A stretch of 64,000 nucleotides of DNA. It comes from Nectonema munidae. Taxonomy: Eukaryota; Nematomorpha; Nectonematoida; Nectonematidae. The notes beneath the pieces were generated by a model. That model saw nothing but the letters and a program-made list of their open reading frames with translations, searched no databases and had not been told where the DNA came from. The translations under genes and the position numbers were made by a program. The stretch is from the NCBI GenBank assembly GCA_030549495.1, contig JAUIRK010000875.1, positions 268,501 to 332,500 on the forward strand, written 5' to 3'. Below are positions 47,334 through 59,049 of the stretch, piece by piece. Numbering within the stretch: position 1 is the first letter of the stretch; each line of letters opens with the position of its first letter.

Positions 47334-47615
47334 CAGGGATGGATCGAGAGGGGGGATAGGGGGATGCATACCCCCCCCCCCCTCCCCAGCAATCTATTCA
47401 AGAAAAATTAAGGTTGGAGTCCACCCTAAAATAGAAATCAAAATTGATGAAGTCATTGATCGATTTTCAAAGCAAAAAGAAAGAAAAGACTTTGTAATAT
47501 AATTTTAATCATTTATTTTCAAATTTCCTCCCTAATAAAATGTGTAAAATATTTTTTTAATATTATTATACCCCCCCCCCCCCCCCCCCACAAAAGATTT
47601 CTGGATCCCCCACTG
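47334..47615. mobile_element. hAT MITE with intact 8-bp TSD GCGTAAAG
   Basis: Left CAGGGATGGATCGAG, right CTGGATCCCCCACTG (inverted, imperfect). Perfect duplications at 47326-47333 and 47616-47623. C runs lie near both sides (about 47371-47382, 47572-47589). Confidence 0.88.
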
Positions 47616-47882
47616 GCGTAAAGTATGTAATCGAATCTTTCATCGTTACTCACCAACTTTCTATACCAAGAACAAATAAAACAAATGTAGATTTAAATCA
47701 TAGGATAAATATAATAATTAATTTAGCATTTAATAATATAATTAAAAACTTTTAAATTGTATAACTTTATTTTTGAATACATAGACTGGGATTTAAATAG
47801 GTTATATACAACGATTCCAAGATCATACCCTCGGTAGTGTTATTATATGTGTTCGATGCATCAAATTCATTTATATTATATG

Positions 47883-48099
47883 CAGTGCCCGCTCTAAGCA
47901 AAAATTTTAGGCGGGGGGGGGGGGGGGGGGGGGGGCCGGGGGGGGGGGGGGGGGGGGTGCCCCCCCCTACCTTCTTTTCCCCCCCAAATAAAAAATATAT
48001 TTTTTTTTTATATATAATTTTTTTTTTTTTTTTTTCTTTTTTCTCCCCCCCCTTGGGCCCCCCTCCCAAACCATTTGGCTACGCAGGGGGGGGGGCTTG
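47883..48099. mobile_element. hAT MITE left end followed by homopolymer blocks
   Basis: CAGTGCCCGCTCTAAGC matches the left end at 53176. It is followed by runs of G, C, T and again C and G up to 48099. No matching right end or duplication. The run structure may be natural decay or an assembly artefact. Confidence 0.5.
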
Positions 48100-49510
48100 A
48101 TCGGGACGCAAATTTTGGAAGTATCAGATTAATCTGCTTCAAGGCGAAAAGAAAACATATGATGTATTTATTATACCATATCCATACAGATTACATTTTC
48201 ATGAAAGAAATTATCATGAATGCTAGATGTTTGTCATATTTTTCATGTTAATGAAATAATTATTAAGGGAGCTTAAAAATTAGCTGGGGGCTTTAGAAAT
48301 AGTTAGGGGCAGGAGGCTTGTACCCCAAAATTTAATAAGTAGCGTTTTAATGGTTCTGATTATATGGATTTTTACGTGTAAAAATAGAGGGTAAATGTTT
48401 GCCAATTGATGATTGTATTTTAACTTTTGCAATATCCTTGATAGCAATATCTTTTCACAATTCTTATAATAATAATCAAAGGAACATGTTTATCAATTCT
48501 GTCTACAAGTCTTTTGGAAGTTCTACATATGTAGGATGAACCTAAATTTAAATTAATTTTGTGTTCTTTGTAGAAAGCTAATGAGTAAATATGATTCTTC
48601 CAAAATGTTAAATAAATATGTAAAGGTCAAATACCGGAAAGGTAGGGGAATTATTTTTATAATTTTGATATAATTTAAACAAATCTATTATATTTTTAGA
48701 CAGTTTATTAGTTAGTTTCAAGAAGCAATTTGATTTTTTGAAAAATTTACAAATTTCTTATTAAATTTGATAATAAGCAGATCAAATGAACAGATATTAT
48801 CGAAAGGTTTGTTCCAAATATTTTCCAAATTAACGGTCAAAGTACTTTTTTAAATGCAATAAAAGTAATTTTTGAAAAGTAAATCTTTTTATTATTTTTC
48901 TATTTAATATATTATTTAAAATGTTTTTTGTTCTTTTCATTTTTTTTAACTACATAAAAATTTTTGTGCAAAAATGGAAAATTTATTAAAATAATGAACA
49001 AAGGTTGATTTGTAAAATAATTTATAGCCAAAATACAACAAAAACAACTTAAATTTTACTCAATATTAATTAAAAAAATAATAAAAAAATGTTAACTCTG
49101 TGAAAAATATATTATAAATTAAATAATTTGATAAGTTAAGAAGTCTTGGTCCTGAAATATCATTTGCTCCATTATTATTTTATTCAACTATTGAATTTTT
49201 TCAATGATTTATTTACACAAAGTTAATTTGGTGCTCTGAGAGGACCGCCTATAAAGGCAGTTGAATTTGCTCCACTTTTTAGCTGTAGTTTGGTCTCTGC
49301 ATTATAATTATAAAAATTACGCCAAAATTGCTATAACTTTTTTTAGACTTATATTCTATTCAAGCAATTTAAAACGGCTTTAAATTTTCATGATCACGAA
49401 TGGTTTTTTTCCAAAATGTTATGCTATATTGAAAAAAATGTTAAATAAAACTATTTTCACATACATTATATTCAGTAACTTTTTTTCTGATAATATAAAA
49501 TAATAAAAAA
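48100..49510. other. AT-rich DNA without recognised genes
   Basis: No element ends or coding signature seen. Confidence 0.5.
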
Positions 49511-49519
49511 AATAAAATG

Positions 49520-51135
49520 TCAAGATTAAATTGTAAAAATAACCCAGATATGTTTTGCTACATTTGTGGAAGTCATTTGACGAAAAAAGATAAGCGCAAA
49601 CTTACCTCTCCTATATCATTTATATTTTGAATGTAAAGCTGATGATCTAAACAAAAGTTGAGCTTCTAAAATATGCTGTAAAAATTGTTCAAGTTCACTG
49701 TCAAGATGGTTTAACAAAACTCAAAAACAATTTCCATTTGCTATTCCAATGATTTGAAGAAACCTCAAAATCATACAACAGACTGTTACTTTTGCTTGGT
49801 TGATATTTAAGGTATATAAAAGTCTACTTTAATAAAAAAAAATAAAAGTTAAAAGTGTTTTTTAGGTCATAGTAAAAAAAGTAAAAGATCTCTCCATTAT
49901 TCTAACCTCAGATCTGCTAAACAACCAATTCCCCACTCATTAGACATTCCCGTTCCTGGATCTCCTTCAAAAATATAAGATTTTAGGTCAGAAAGTTTGA
50001 ATGAAAAGGATTTTCATTCTGATTTTTCATTTAAGTCTTTTGATACATTAGAAGAACCAAACCTTTCAACAACTTGGAGTTGAATGATTTCGTAAGAGAT
50101 TTGGTTTAAACAAAGCAATAAAGTGAACTGCTTACTTCAAGACTTAAAGAAAAAAAATGAAAATACGACTATACGAGTTTCAGAACGCATTTTAACATTT
50201 TAAAAGAATTTTTTTCAATGGAAAACAGCTTGGGTTTCTGCAAAAATATTGAAGGTCTATCCGATAATCTCGATATCATATTTAATTGAAAAGATTATCG
50301 ATTATTATTTATCGATGCATCTAAATACAGTACAAAAGCAGTTCTTCTGCATATTGGGAACAGTCTTCCATCACTAGTATCTATTGCACATTCAGTAAAA
50401 TTAAAAGAAACATATGAAAAGCTATCTTTTATTTAAAAAAATAATTAAAAAAATACAAATGGCTTGTTTGTGACGACTTGAAAGTGTTTTCAATATTAAA
50501 TGGACTGCAAACTGGTTAACTGGCATTGTATTCGTTCAACATGGCCCTAGAGTGTGGTAATGACACCTGGAAAGAACAATCTTATTCCACAACCTCAAGT
50601 TGAAAAATAAAAAATTCAGTAGTATTTCAGTATCTGAAAACAAAGTTTCCTAAAATTGAGTGATGCAGGAATAAAGGAAGGAATTTTCATTTGTCTTCAA
50701 ATACGCAAGCTTTTTATTGATGAGGATTTTGAATCACTAATGAATCAATTAGAATTAAAAGCTTGGCAAAGTTTTAGAGTTGTTTGGAGAGAAATACTTG
50801 GTAAACCGGAGAATAAAAATTGTGAAACTTTTGTAAATGATTTAATTAAATCCTACCATATTCTTGGATGCAATATGCCACTAGTAGTTCATTCAACATC
50901 TTGATATCTTTTAATTAAAAAAATGCTTCAGATGTTAGTGACCAAGATGGAAAAAGATCAAGATATACGCAAAATAGAAGATAGATACAAAGGAAAATGA
51001 AGTTCCGAAATTGTTAGCAGAATACTGTTGGCATTTACGGCGAGGTGAACGCAATGCCCCGCACAAAATAAGGAAAAATATTATTCTAAAAAATTGTACC
51101 AAATTTTCTGCAAATGTAACATTCACAAATTAATA
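49520..51135 (+). pseudogene. Decayed copy of a multicopy arthropod/cnidarian gene family
   Basis: Plus-strand fragments in order: a Cys pair block CYICGSHLTKKDKRKLTSPI (about 49555-49615); PKNHTTDCYFC-like block near 49770 (read here as KKPQNHTTDCYFC); FIDASKYSTKAVLLHIGN (about 50305-50360) with SVKLKETYEKL; and SDAGIKEGIFICLQIRKL (about 50656-50710) with LGCNMPLVVH (about 50865-50895). I recognise these blocks, from memory, as a family of uncharacterised proteins present in many copies in arthropods and Hydra, probably transposon-associated. Function unknown. The copy has many disruptions and cannot make a whole protein. Confidence 0.7.
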
Positions 51136-52453
51136 AAAACTTTTTTGCAACTTATTTATCCTCGATATTATAGTGGGACAAAAATTTTTAGTTAATAAAT
51201 TTGTGAACTGTAGATAGATATTTTATTCATTCTCAAAAAAATAGAGCATGATATAAAAATTCAAATTGAATATTTGAGTTTATTATACTTTACTTTCTAT
51301 TGTTTATCCTATAATTTTCCTTGCGTAATAAAAAAAATGAAATTTTGTTGTACAGTGTAATTATTAATTTTATTATTTTTGTTTAACAATTAGTTTTACA
51401 CAAAATATATTTCGCATTCTTGATGAATGTCAGAAAATTGTTGAAGCATACTAAATTTGATCTATTGAGGTTGTAGTTTCGCATAATAGTCATTATTAGT
51501 ATAAGTTTGTAAATTTTAGAACAACTTGAGTTTAGCTCCTTCTATTTCTAATATTGAAAGGAATCATGTAACTCTTCAGAATCTGAAAACACAAATTTCA
51601 ACGAAACTAAAAATCTTGACCACTACTTCCTTGTAGTTGTGGGAGAATCCTCTCTCTTCCTTCCTAATGATTACCATAAATGATTGCGTTGAGCATAATG
51701 AGATTAGAAATCATGCAGATTTGATCTTTGCTACGCCTTCTTAGTGCAAACACAGTCCTCTCTGCGTTTATTAGCGCGATTATCGCATTATCCACACCAA
51801 TTTGCTAAGCCCGCGATTAATTATTTTCTCTGGACACGCCACACAATGCCAAAGATAAATAAACATGGTGTTCTACGCAGAGTAGATATTTCCTCACCCT
51901 TCTATGATCTATGCTTGCTTGCGTGGCCGTTGTGTGTCTATCTCTCTGTGTGTGTGTGAAAGCTTTTGGAGTGGGGGAGATATGAAGGAACATGCTGATT
52001 TCGTGATTGATAAAATCGGAGAGCGAATAAAGATCAGATCAAGAAAAGTAACACTTTGCCTGCTATTAACATATCTTTGACTGCCTGATTTGTGTGTGTT
52101 GTGTTGTGTTGTGTTGTGTTGGCTTTTAATTAAAAAGATTCACGCCTCATTAGATCCTTTTTTACTTGAACTGGCAAAGGAAGCGTTAAATTCGTTCTTT
52201 TCATCGCGCAACATCTTCCCCTTACACGCATAAATATGATTTGTCGTGGAGAGGAGGCATCACGCTCTGAACAAATTAATTTTGAAACAGTTCCCCTCCA
52301 TTTCAAGTGGTGCTTAATTTTAATAAAAGAAAATATCCTGTAAATGTGCATGATCATTTGGAATCATTGCAAAGCTCAAACTTACGTGAAGTGTATTCAT
52401 TCACAAGAGCTGTGCAATTTTAGAGGCCTGGGTGTTAATTCCTTTTCTTACAT
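51136..52453. other. No recognised genes; (GTGTT)n
   Basis: (GTGTT)6 at about 52092-52121. The segment 51700-51970 is less AT-rich, but I see no coding signature. Confidence 0.5.
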
Positions 52454-52461
52454 GTATGCAC

Positions 52462-52808
52462 TAAGGATGTATCGGATGCGAATATCAAATTTGACATCCT
52501 AGAAGATGCGGGGATGTCAGAATTAATTTTTTAGCGCTGCGGACATCATAATTGCTACTATAGTTTTATACTTCCAAAAAAATTTAGAGAGAAGATGTCA
52601 ATGCATATGTTTTATCATAAAGAAATACTTATCATAAAAATTATGGACAAAGTAAAAATTCAAAAATTCGGAAAAAAACATTGTGGAATATAGGAAAAGA
52701 GAAAAGTTGGAAATTTTTGGATACGGATGTTATTGCGAATGTTGAAACTTAAATGATTCCCAGATCATCAGCATTCTGTGGTTGATGCAGATATCCGATA
52801 GATCTCTA
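52462..52808. mobile_element. hAT MITE with intact 8-bp TSD GTATGCAC
   Basis: Left TAAGGATGTATCGGATGCG, right TATCCGATAGATCTCTA (inverted). Perfect duplications at 52454-52461 and 52809-52816. Repeated GGATG/GATGC motifs inside. Confidence 0.9.
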
Positions 52809-53175
52809 GTATGCACCGACGTTCTAAAATCCAACTATGACGTAGTCAGCAGAGTACGTGGAATGGAAATAGCATATAAAAGCGCATCTAAAATGTAAAA
52901 TTACATTCACTTAACTATACAGGTCTAACCATTATAATCTTCTGTGCAACTGTCAAAAAATGTTCATCTATGGATTCTAAAAAACAAATATCATTTAAAT
53001 ATGGGGGCAGGGATTCAATTTATCCTTTCATACCTTATGATGATATTAGTTAATTTTTTTGTTTTATACTAATAATACTTTAGACTACCAAATTAAGAAT
53101 TGAGCTTTTCTAAGCTCAATGACTCGACGTACAACTTTGCCATGTGACAACCAGCGAACATCGCTGTGGTACAAG

Positions 53176-53524
53176 CAGTGCCCGTGCTAAAGCTAAATTT
53201 CAGGGGGGGGGGGGGGGGGGGGGGGGCTGAAATGGGGCAAAGAAACACATTTGCAAAAAATTTATTTCCTATATTACTTTATATCCTATATTACTTTGCT
53301 GAAAAGCATGAAGTACTTCTGTATAAAAACCTATAGAAATCTCATATTATACACACACCAGCATTTATACAAGATTATTGTGTACAATTTTTGCTTATTT
53401 ATTTTTCCTTTAAAAAGTGCATGGGGCAAAACCAAAAATTTTATGGGGGGAGGGGGGGGGCAAAGATTAATACAGAGGGGGGGGGGGCACGTGCCCCAAA
53501 ATTATATAGGTAGCGCGGGCACTG
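53176..53524. mobile_element. hAT MITE, TSD GGTACAAG/TGTACAAG
   Basis: Left CAGTGCCCGTGCTAAAG, right GTAGCGCGGGCACTG (inverted). Duplications at 53168-53175 and 53525-53532 differ at one base. G runs at about 53203-53226, 53443-53460 and 53477-53487. Confidence 0.9.
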
Positions 53525-53532
53525 TGTACAAG

Positions 53533-55196
53533 GGAACTCAATACCCATCTTCCATTTTCTTGAACAGCTTCTTGTATATGCGCGAGTTTGCATTCCTGCT
53601 CTGAATAAAATTGACGATTTTCTCATCTTCAAGCACATATTGCCGATTTCGAAGTCATAATCAATGCTTCAATCTTAGTTTGACGCTTTTTGACTTGAAT
53701 TTCAGCTCAACCGAACTGGACATTTATACGTGCTACAATTTGATAACCGGATTTTGAAGACTTAGATTGCACCTCTGGCGGTGAGTTAAGAATTTTGATG
53801 GGCCGAAGCTTGTCTTTGTCAATTCACTTGCATTTGTCAATACATTGTGCCATCATGGGAGCAAACGAAATCTGAGAACAGATATTTATATATGAAACAA
53901 AGTGTGCTGTAAGAAATGTTAGAGATGGTAGATATCACTTTCTAGTCCTAACAGATACGGCAACTTGTGTCATCAATCAAATAGAAATGGACGTATAATT
54001 TGATGCTAAAATGCATATGTTGCCGAAATGAAGGCATAATCTATAATACTTCTATCATAATATAAAATAGACTTAGAAAGACTTTATATCAAAAAATTTA
54101 TATGTTATAATTCAAAGATCATAAGATAAGGCGATGCTGTAAGCTTAAAAATGATTGAATTTATTTTACATTTACAAACCCCAATATGCAGCATAATTTT
54201 GTTTATTTATTAGAAAATAAAAGTATTTTTCATCCAAAACTTTTCACATTTTGATTATTTTCGCATCCTCCTCTCTTACTCCAAAAAATTGTTGAATTAC
54301 TCCTGGGGCTAATTTACCCCTAGTTTGGAAAGCATTGATTTTAAGGCATAATAATATATAAAGATATTTTTGATAATTTGGATACTCTTTAGTTTAAAGT
54401 TATATAGATAGAAAAAGTATTGCCCTCTCGTTAGGTGTCAAGTCATTTATTTGCAATTAGTCACAAACATAATGATAGCAAAAAATAAGCGTACCCAAGT
54501 TAAAAATTGCATCATTTGTATGTAACTAGAAACGCCTGATAACGTCAAATTATGTTTCTCATGTTCCACATTTCAAAAGATATATAACTTTAGCATATGT
54601 AAGTCCAGCTTTATCAAGTTTCATATATTTTTAATGTATCATATTTTTTATATTCTGAAAAGACCACGTATACTTTGTATGTTAGATGTAGCACTTTGTT
54701 TTCTATTTCCAAATTGGTCTCCCTTCCTCTTACTTGACAACTAATATGCGCCAAAAGATAGTGCTTGTGAGAGGGGCGTAGATCCACAAATCCACGACGT
54801 GAGTAAGCAGACACAAGAGGCTTTTAAAAACAAATCTCCTTCTATATATTAAATCCAAGTGTGTATACATAATGAAGGACGATGGTATGCCAAGTGTAAA
54901 TAATAATAATAATAATAATAGTAACAATGTTGACGCCATTATCGACAGAAATGTTTGTCCAGCATTTCATGTAAATGTAAGCCTGGCATTTTGTGGCAAA
55001 AGCACGAAACGCTTGAGTGTTATTTTTAGCAGATAAAATACAAATAACGCTAACTTTTCAAGTAGGCTATATGCTCTGAATGCGCGCATTCCACATGACA
55101 ACTGAAAACACTCATCTCAAGTCCTTTTCTCTGTTATGCATTGGAAACACCCTCCGCTTTCTGATAAACTGGTACTGGATGAGTGAGAAAGATTTG
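53533..55196. other. AT-rich DNA without recognised genes
   Basis: (AAT)n at about 54900-54919. TAGTTTGGAAAGCATTG at about 54324 resembles an hAT right end without partner. Confidence 0.45.
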
Positions 55197-55220
55197 AAAA
55201 GAAGAAGAAAAGTTTATTTA
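55197..55220 (-). mobile_element. LINE 3' tail, TTC type
   Basis: Minus strand AATAAACTTTTCTTCTTCTT. The open minus-strand sequence to the right (to 55448) may be its degraded coding end, but no RT motif is recognisable. Confidence 0.35.
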
Positions 55221-55515
55221 TAAGGTAAAATTTGATTTGTCTGTTGTCAAAACTTCTTTGAAATTTCATATCAATGTTGCGTTACGAAGAGTAAAAATAG
55301 CAGTAACATATAAAATGCCCTTAAAAAGTATTACACATCGGTCAACTTTACTATTTTTAAATTTATGCGTTACGCAAAAATCATTTTTCAAATGAAAAAA
55401 ATTAATTAGAAAAGTTGTGAAACACACTAATTGATGAAAAGAGTCCATGATACTTTTTTCTTAAATTAAAGTTTTTTAGGTGCAGTTGTAAGGATATTAA
55501 TTAATTAATTAATTA

Positions 55516-56550
55516 AGTTGTTTTGTGACGTTCGCACCCATCCTTTCGGATATCGTGGCCCGCCCGGAATGCTGAGTCCAAGTCTAACTGGACTTTCCAT
55601 CCCACTAAACACCAATCGGCCCTTGTTACAAAAGAATAGCTCTATTATATATAGTATTTTACAAGAATTTATGAGACAATATATAGATACAACTGAGAGA
55701 ACGATACAATCCTAACGCGAACGCTCCCAATTTGGGAAACAAACTTATTGTCTAGTGATAGCTTGATTACTAACCACGTAGAATCGCGTCGCTAGAGCAC
55801 TACCTAACCGTAAAAACCTTTGAATTCTTCAGAGGAAGAAAACCAGGGTAAAAAACCGGCACAACGAAATGTATCTTGTTCCTAAATAAAAGAATATGAT
55901 TATAAAAGGTATATGCTACAAAAATAGAAGCGTTTGAAGGCATGCAATATCTTATATATTATTAATAAATAATATTTGATACATGTTATAGGGTTAAGAA
56001 AGATATACATAATTTAAGGCATGCTAGGTTAGGAACAATCTACCCCTGGAATTTGACTCCATCCCTAAATGTCGTCCCTAGGATATATGTTTTAATATTG
56101 GAATGTATGTTTAAACGGTCCTACAAGCGGACTCCTGTAGAAGCCAGATTACCGACTATGCCTAACCTAGCTCGTAAGATGAAACTGTTTTGGGACTTAT
56201 ACCTTGTGCCAATCCTAAATTTAAGTAGGCGGATCTAGAACTCAGAAAAAACAGAACTATATCGCAGAACGCAGAATTCCCTATTGCTTAAGGGCTATTG
56301 TATATGGGTAGTCACCTAGGATAATTTTTCTCTTTTTTTTAGCATATACCCCCAAGAACGCTTCAGCCTGGGTTTGCGTGAGCTCCCAAGCTTGGCATAA
56401 TTGTGGGCAATGCTTGTGTGTTCTCAATTTTTCAATAAACTTTTTATTTAATTTCTCCAACCTTTTCTGGAACCAGGAAAAGGAGGTCCGGCTATGAGCA
56501 ATAGTGAAAGGGTTGCCATAAACAGTCCTAAAAAGTTTATACAAGGATAT
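55516..56550. other. Unclassified GC-richer segment
   Basis: Less AT-rich than its flanks, with open stretches on both strands: plus RTHPFGYRGPPGMLSPSLTG near 55527-55586, minus RTSFSWFQKRLEKLNKKFIE near 56490-56430. None matches a family I know. It is probably a decayed mobile element. Confidence 0.3.
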
Positions 56551-56972
56551 CTATCTCTAAAAAACAACACTAAAAAATATATATCATGAAAACATTTTTA
56601 AATTTAACGCCATCTATTGTATCGTTTAAATGAGACCTTATCTGTGGTATCTTCAAGAGTTTATTACGTGTCCTTTATTGATTCACATCCTCTAACAGTG
56701 AAGAAAATAATGAATGCTCCATCTGGTGTATTATTTGTTTATATCTGTGAGAATAGCATGAATATTATTAGCTGTAACTAATAAAGTTAGTGCTAATCAA
56801 AATTTTAGTAATCTTTTTTTTAAAGAGAGTTTTGACTTTTCTTTCTATATAAAAAAAATCACAAATTTGAAAAGACATGAGTTTCGAATAATTACTATCA
56901 AAGAAGAAGGTTATTCTTGGAAAGTGGAGATCAGAGCGCTTTTGTCTACTGAGTAGGATGGTGGGCTCGACT

Positions 56973-57335
56973 CAGGGCCGGTTTTAGGCCTATTTAAGGG
57001 GCCCCACTACGTTCATTTCATAATTTTCATTTCATGCATACTATATCAAAAAATAAATTTTTAATATTTTTTCTTTTAAGATAAAAAAGCTAAAAAAATA
57101 TTCTTTTTCTAAAAATCCGTGTATAACAAACATACTTTTAATTGCCCTTTTTTTGGTATTTAAAAATAAATTGCAGGTTGTTTATCAAACTTTTGGTGAT
57201 TAACTGCTTTTTATTCCTTCATTAAGGATAAGCATATTACACAAAAGATGGCATACAAAAGTTTTTACTCTTGAAGAATAAGGGCCCGCTCTTCGTTTAT
57301 CTAATTGGGCCCCGCAATTTCTAGCACCAACCCTG
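56973..57335. mobile_element. hAT MITE with intact 8-bp TSD GCTCGACT
   Basis: Left CAGGGCCGGTTTTAGGCC, right CTAGCACCAACCCTG (inverted, imperfect). Perfect duplications at 56965-56972 and 57336-57343. GGGGCCCC blocks inside each end. Confidence 0.92.
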
Positions 57336-57538
57336 GCTCGACTAGTGTATGGGTTATTATATCACCCTCCCCTCCTCTCCCTCCTCCTGGGACACTTACT
57401 CTTCACTCTGAAAAGACTGGATGATGATATTATATATCTATTTAGAATTTAGTTGTTGTATGTCATAATCAGATAAACTTTGAAATTATGACATTTTATT
57501 ATAAAAATTTCAATTAATTTTGTCTACATGTTATTTAT

Positions 57539-57680
57539 GGCGTGAGTAGGGTTGGTTAGATGCTGGATTCGAAAACTCAAGGTCTTGGGTTCGATCCCGC
57601 ATCAAGCCTGCTTTGATAGTTCGATACAAGCGGCGCAATTGTGCATTCACGATGAAAACACCCTATAGTACCTTTACCTG
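57539..57680 (+). repeat. tRNA-derived SINE, copy 2
   Basis: Homologous to 21442-21590 but better preserved: A box region GGTTGGTTAGATGCTGG, B box GGTTCGATCCC, then body GCGCAATTGTGCATTCACGA and AAAACACCCTATAGTACCTT. Confidence 0.82.
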
Positions 57681-58745
57681 TATTCGAACGTTTGTGAAGC
57701 AACCATTACATTTAAAAAGTGAAAACATGAATTAAACGTGTAATAATTTGGTGAAACTAAAGCCTAAAAGGCCACAAGCATCGTAGAAGCAAATTTCTTC
57801 ATCAAGTTTAGCAGAGATCAAAAGACATGGGATTCAAACCCGCCCCTCTCCCAAAATTAAAATAATAATTAAAAAATTTTTAGCTAATGAAGTACAACTT
57901 TGAAGTTGCTACTAATTATGTAAATTGTTATCACAATTTCAATATAATTGATATAATTAATACTCTCCTGCTCCATTCTCTCACACCCACCCTCCAAGGA
58001 AGATTTTTTTTAAATCCCTTGACATGCTTACCTTGTGTTTATATAACTTTTAGAGAAATAGCACTGCCCAGTAGATTCTTTATAACTCGGATGGTTGGGT
58101 CCAAGCCACGAACCAATGTTACAAATCCTTCGCGTTATAACGAATCTACTGACACACGTGTTATATGACTATAAAAAAGTGGAAGCCAAGATCCCTCTTG
58201 CGTTATATAGGATCCGTGGGTTTAATGGATCTATAGTGTTTCAAATCAGAATTTGCCAAATAGTTAATTTATTCTACTTCATTACATAAGAGCAAAAATT
58301 GTTAGATTGAAATTTTTTTAAGTCAATATCAATCCAAAATTTGTTTTTCAGAATGTTCCTTTTCCTACATATAAAAATAGGGGTGGCAGAATTGTGCCAA
58401 AAATTAGATAGCAGTTAAAAAAGAGTGGAATATCATTTTCCTTATTCTATATATGATGTTTATTTGTGCAATTTCCACCCCTTCAAACATGCTAGTTCAA
58501 GGATTCCAAGTTTTTGGGCTGTCATATACGTTTATCACGTGACTTTTTAAGTCAAAATTTTTTATTTTTCCATAATTATAGTTATAGTTTATTAGTTAAT
58601 AAAAAAATTAAATGATATAAAATTATTATATGAATAAATCAAATTATGAATTACCTTTACCTAGATATTATCATTTAGTTAAAGGAAATTTATAATTATA
58701 TCAACATTTATTTTGTTAGTTAATTTGTTAAAGAAAATAAAATTA
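57681..58745. other. AT-rich DNA without recognised genes
   Basis: Open frames at 57887-58289 have no domain. Nothing supported. Confidence 0.45.
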
Positions 58746-58748
58746 ACA

Positions 58749-59049
58749 TATCATAACATAACATAAAATTTATTACCGAAAGAGTAGCTAAGCCTATAAA
58801 TATCGCATCATAAATATAGAAATAAAAATTCATTTACACAAATAGAAAACCTCATCCATCTACAAACATATAATCCTTCCGAGAAAGCATGAAATTTATT
58901 CCTCGAAAATATTCAAGGATGAAGAATGATTGAAGGACATAGTCAGGCAAAGAGTTCCAATCATTTATCATACGTTGAGAGAAGAAGTTCCTTAGATATG
59001 ACATTTTACAGTAATCTTTTTTTTTTAAATTGCAAAGTATGGAATCCAT
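58749..59049 (-). pseudogene. 3' end of a LINE with reverse transcriptase C-terminus
   Basis: The minus strand encodes YLRNFFSQRMINDWNSLPDY and continues to a stop near 58852. R-x-x-F-F-S-x-R-(V/M)-I-N-D-W-N-S-L-P is the conserved tail after the RT domain in CR1/Jockey/RTE-type non-LTR retrotransposons. About 100 nt of 3' region follow, ending AATAAATTTTATGTTATGTT, i.e. an AATAAA-like end with an ATGTT tail. The body upstream (above 59049) is missing, as expected of a 5'-truncated insertion. Confidence 0.75.

Noticed and set aside
47767-48100. Open frames with poly-Gly and poly-Pro
   Set aside because: They are produced by the homopolymer block.
55499-55516. (TTAA)n run as a piggyBac integration scar
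   Set aside because: A simple tandem repeat; no terminal repeats next to it.
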